Shown piece by piece: positions 63,966 through 64,000 of a stretch of 64,000 bases of DNA. The DNA comes from Desulfurella acetivorans A63. Lineage in GTDB: Bacteria; Campylobacterota_A; Desulfurellia; Desulfurellales; Desulfurellaceae. The notes beneath the pieces were generated by a model that worked only from the letters and a program-made list of their open reading frames with translations, made no database searches and had not been told where the DNA came from. The stretch spans positions 1,424,849-1,488,848 of the forward strand of contig CP007051.1 of the NCBI GenBank assembly GCA_000517565.1, in the 5' to 3' direction. A program made the translations under genes and the position numbers. Each line of letters opens with the position of its first letter. Position 1 is the first letter of the stretch.

Positions 63966-64000
63966 AGTAAAAGCTTTAAGCGAATTTTTGCAAAATGGTC
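63958..64000 (+). CDS. Second copy of the FeoA-type gene (3' end outside window)
   Basis: ATG at 63958 after AGGAGG begins MSEVKALSEFLQNG, identical to the first codons at 63801. Only 14 codons are visible. It is likely the intact version of the truncated frame just upstream, a third FeoA of the feo operon. Confidence 0.6.
   Translation, partial: MSEVKALSEFLQNG

Larger units (their letters stand above)
63762..64000 (+). repeat. Tandem duplication of the feoB tail and next gene start
   Basis: The stretch 63762-63843 (feoB 3' end, ribosome-binding site, first 14 codons of the next gene) recurs at 63915-64000, identical except for four extra bases (TTAT) after ATTTTA. The unit is about 153-157 bases and the second copy runs off the window. 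It could be genuine, or an assembly error if the window end is a contig end. Confidence 0.85.

Overview
The window is a low-GC (roughly 30%), gene-dense stretch of bacterial chromosome from a Gram-negative (diderm) organism. It encodes a type IV pilus secretin, lipoproteins and periplasmic proteins. Fused iron-sulfur lactate-utilisation proteins, an NrfD-type quinone-linked membrane protein, Feo ferrous iron uptake, a periplasmic rhodanese and a sigma-54 regulator together suggest an anaerobic, possibly sulfur-metabolising bacterium. Desulfurella or a close relative in the Campylobacterota is my best guess, from gene content and composition only. No prophage, CRISPR array or rRNA was seen.

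Layout. 1-5.3 kb (+): tail of a histidine kinase, then a tightly overlapping run of amrS, two phosphoribosyltransferases, a PP-loop RNA-thiolation-type protein, prfA and a YitT membrane protein. 5.3-8.7 kb (-): aminotransferase, rmuC, tRNA-Leu and a DtxR-type metal regulator. 8.9-10.3 kb: a small carbonic-anhydrase-like gene and a decayed IS256-family element. 10.3-14.8 kb (-): a lutC/lutBA lactate-oxidation operon with a recognisable sigma-54 promoter and its probable PAS/AAA+/Fis activator, with a second, more decayed IS relic behind it. 14.9-21.1 kb (-): a c-di-GMP and chemotaxis trio (phosphodiesterase, diguanylate cyclase, CZB-domain soluble chemoreceptor). 21.3-27.9 kb (-): kdpABC plus a KdpD lacking its kinase module, behind a c-di-AMP (ydaO/yuaA) riboswitch. 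28-29.7 kb: an MFS pseudogene and a two-domain periplasmic rhodanese. 30-35.4 kb (+): a small lipoprotein, nadB, rnc, era, glmM, a small protein and a LysE-type exporter. 35.4-37.5 kb (-): second LysE-type exporter, ispD and a metal/cobalamin-type binding protein. 37.5-40.7 kb (+): nitroreductase, pseB, tRNA-Ser, a very small flagellar-rod-like protein and an EamA transporter. 40.7-47.5 kb (-): orphan nrfD, glycine-zipper lipoprotein, smpB and pilMNOPQ. 47.6-57.8 kb (+): a Lon-like protease with degenerate ATPase, aroC, aroK, dnaE, a second LutBA fusion and cobO. 57.8-60.6 kb (-): modC, modB, a stand-alone TOBE protein, a zinc-ribbon membrane protein and a secreted protein. 60.7-64 kb (+): a feo operon (FeoC-like, DtxR-FeoA fusion, FeoA, FeoB, broken FeoA) ending in a tandem duplication that runs off the window.

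How the parts fit. Two promoters, that of the lone DtxR-type regulator and that of the feo operon, carry nearly the same 14-bp operator between their -35 and -10 boxes, which suggests a shared iron-responsive circuit. Potassium uptake by KdpABC looks wired to c-di-AMP through the leader RNA and perhaps also through the USP domain of the kinase-less KdpD. The most notable observations are this Kdp arrangement, the DtxR-FeoA fusion with a probable internal FeoA start, the transposase ribosome-binding site buried in a hairpin at the IS end, the Lon-like protease with intact protease dyad but no P-loop, and the tandem duplication that truncates a third feoA.
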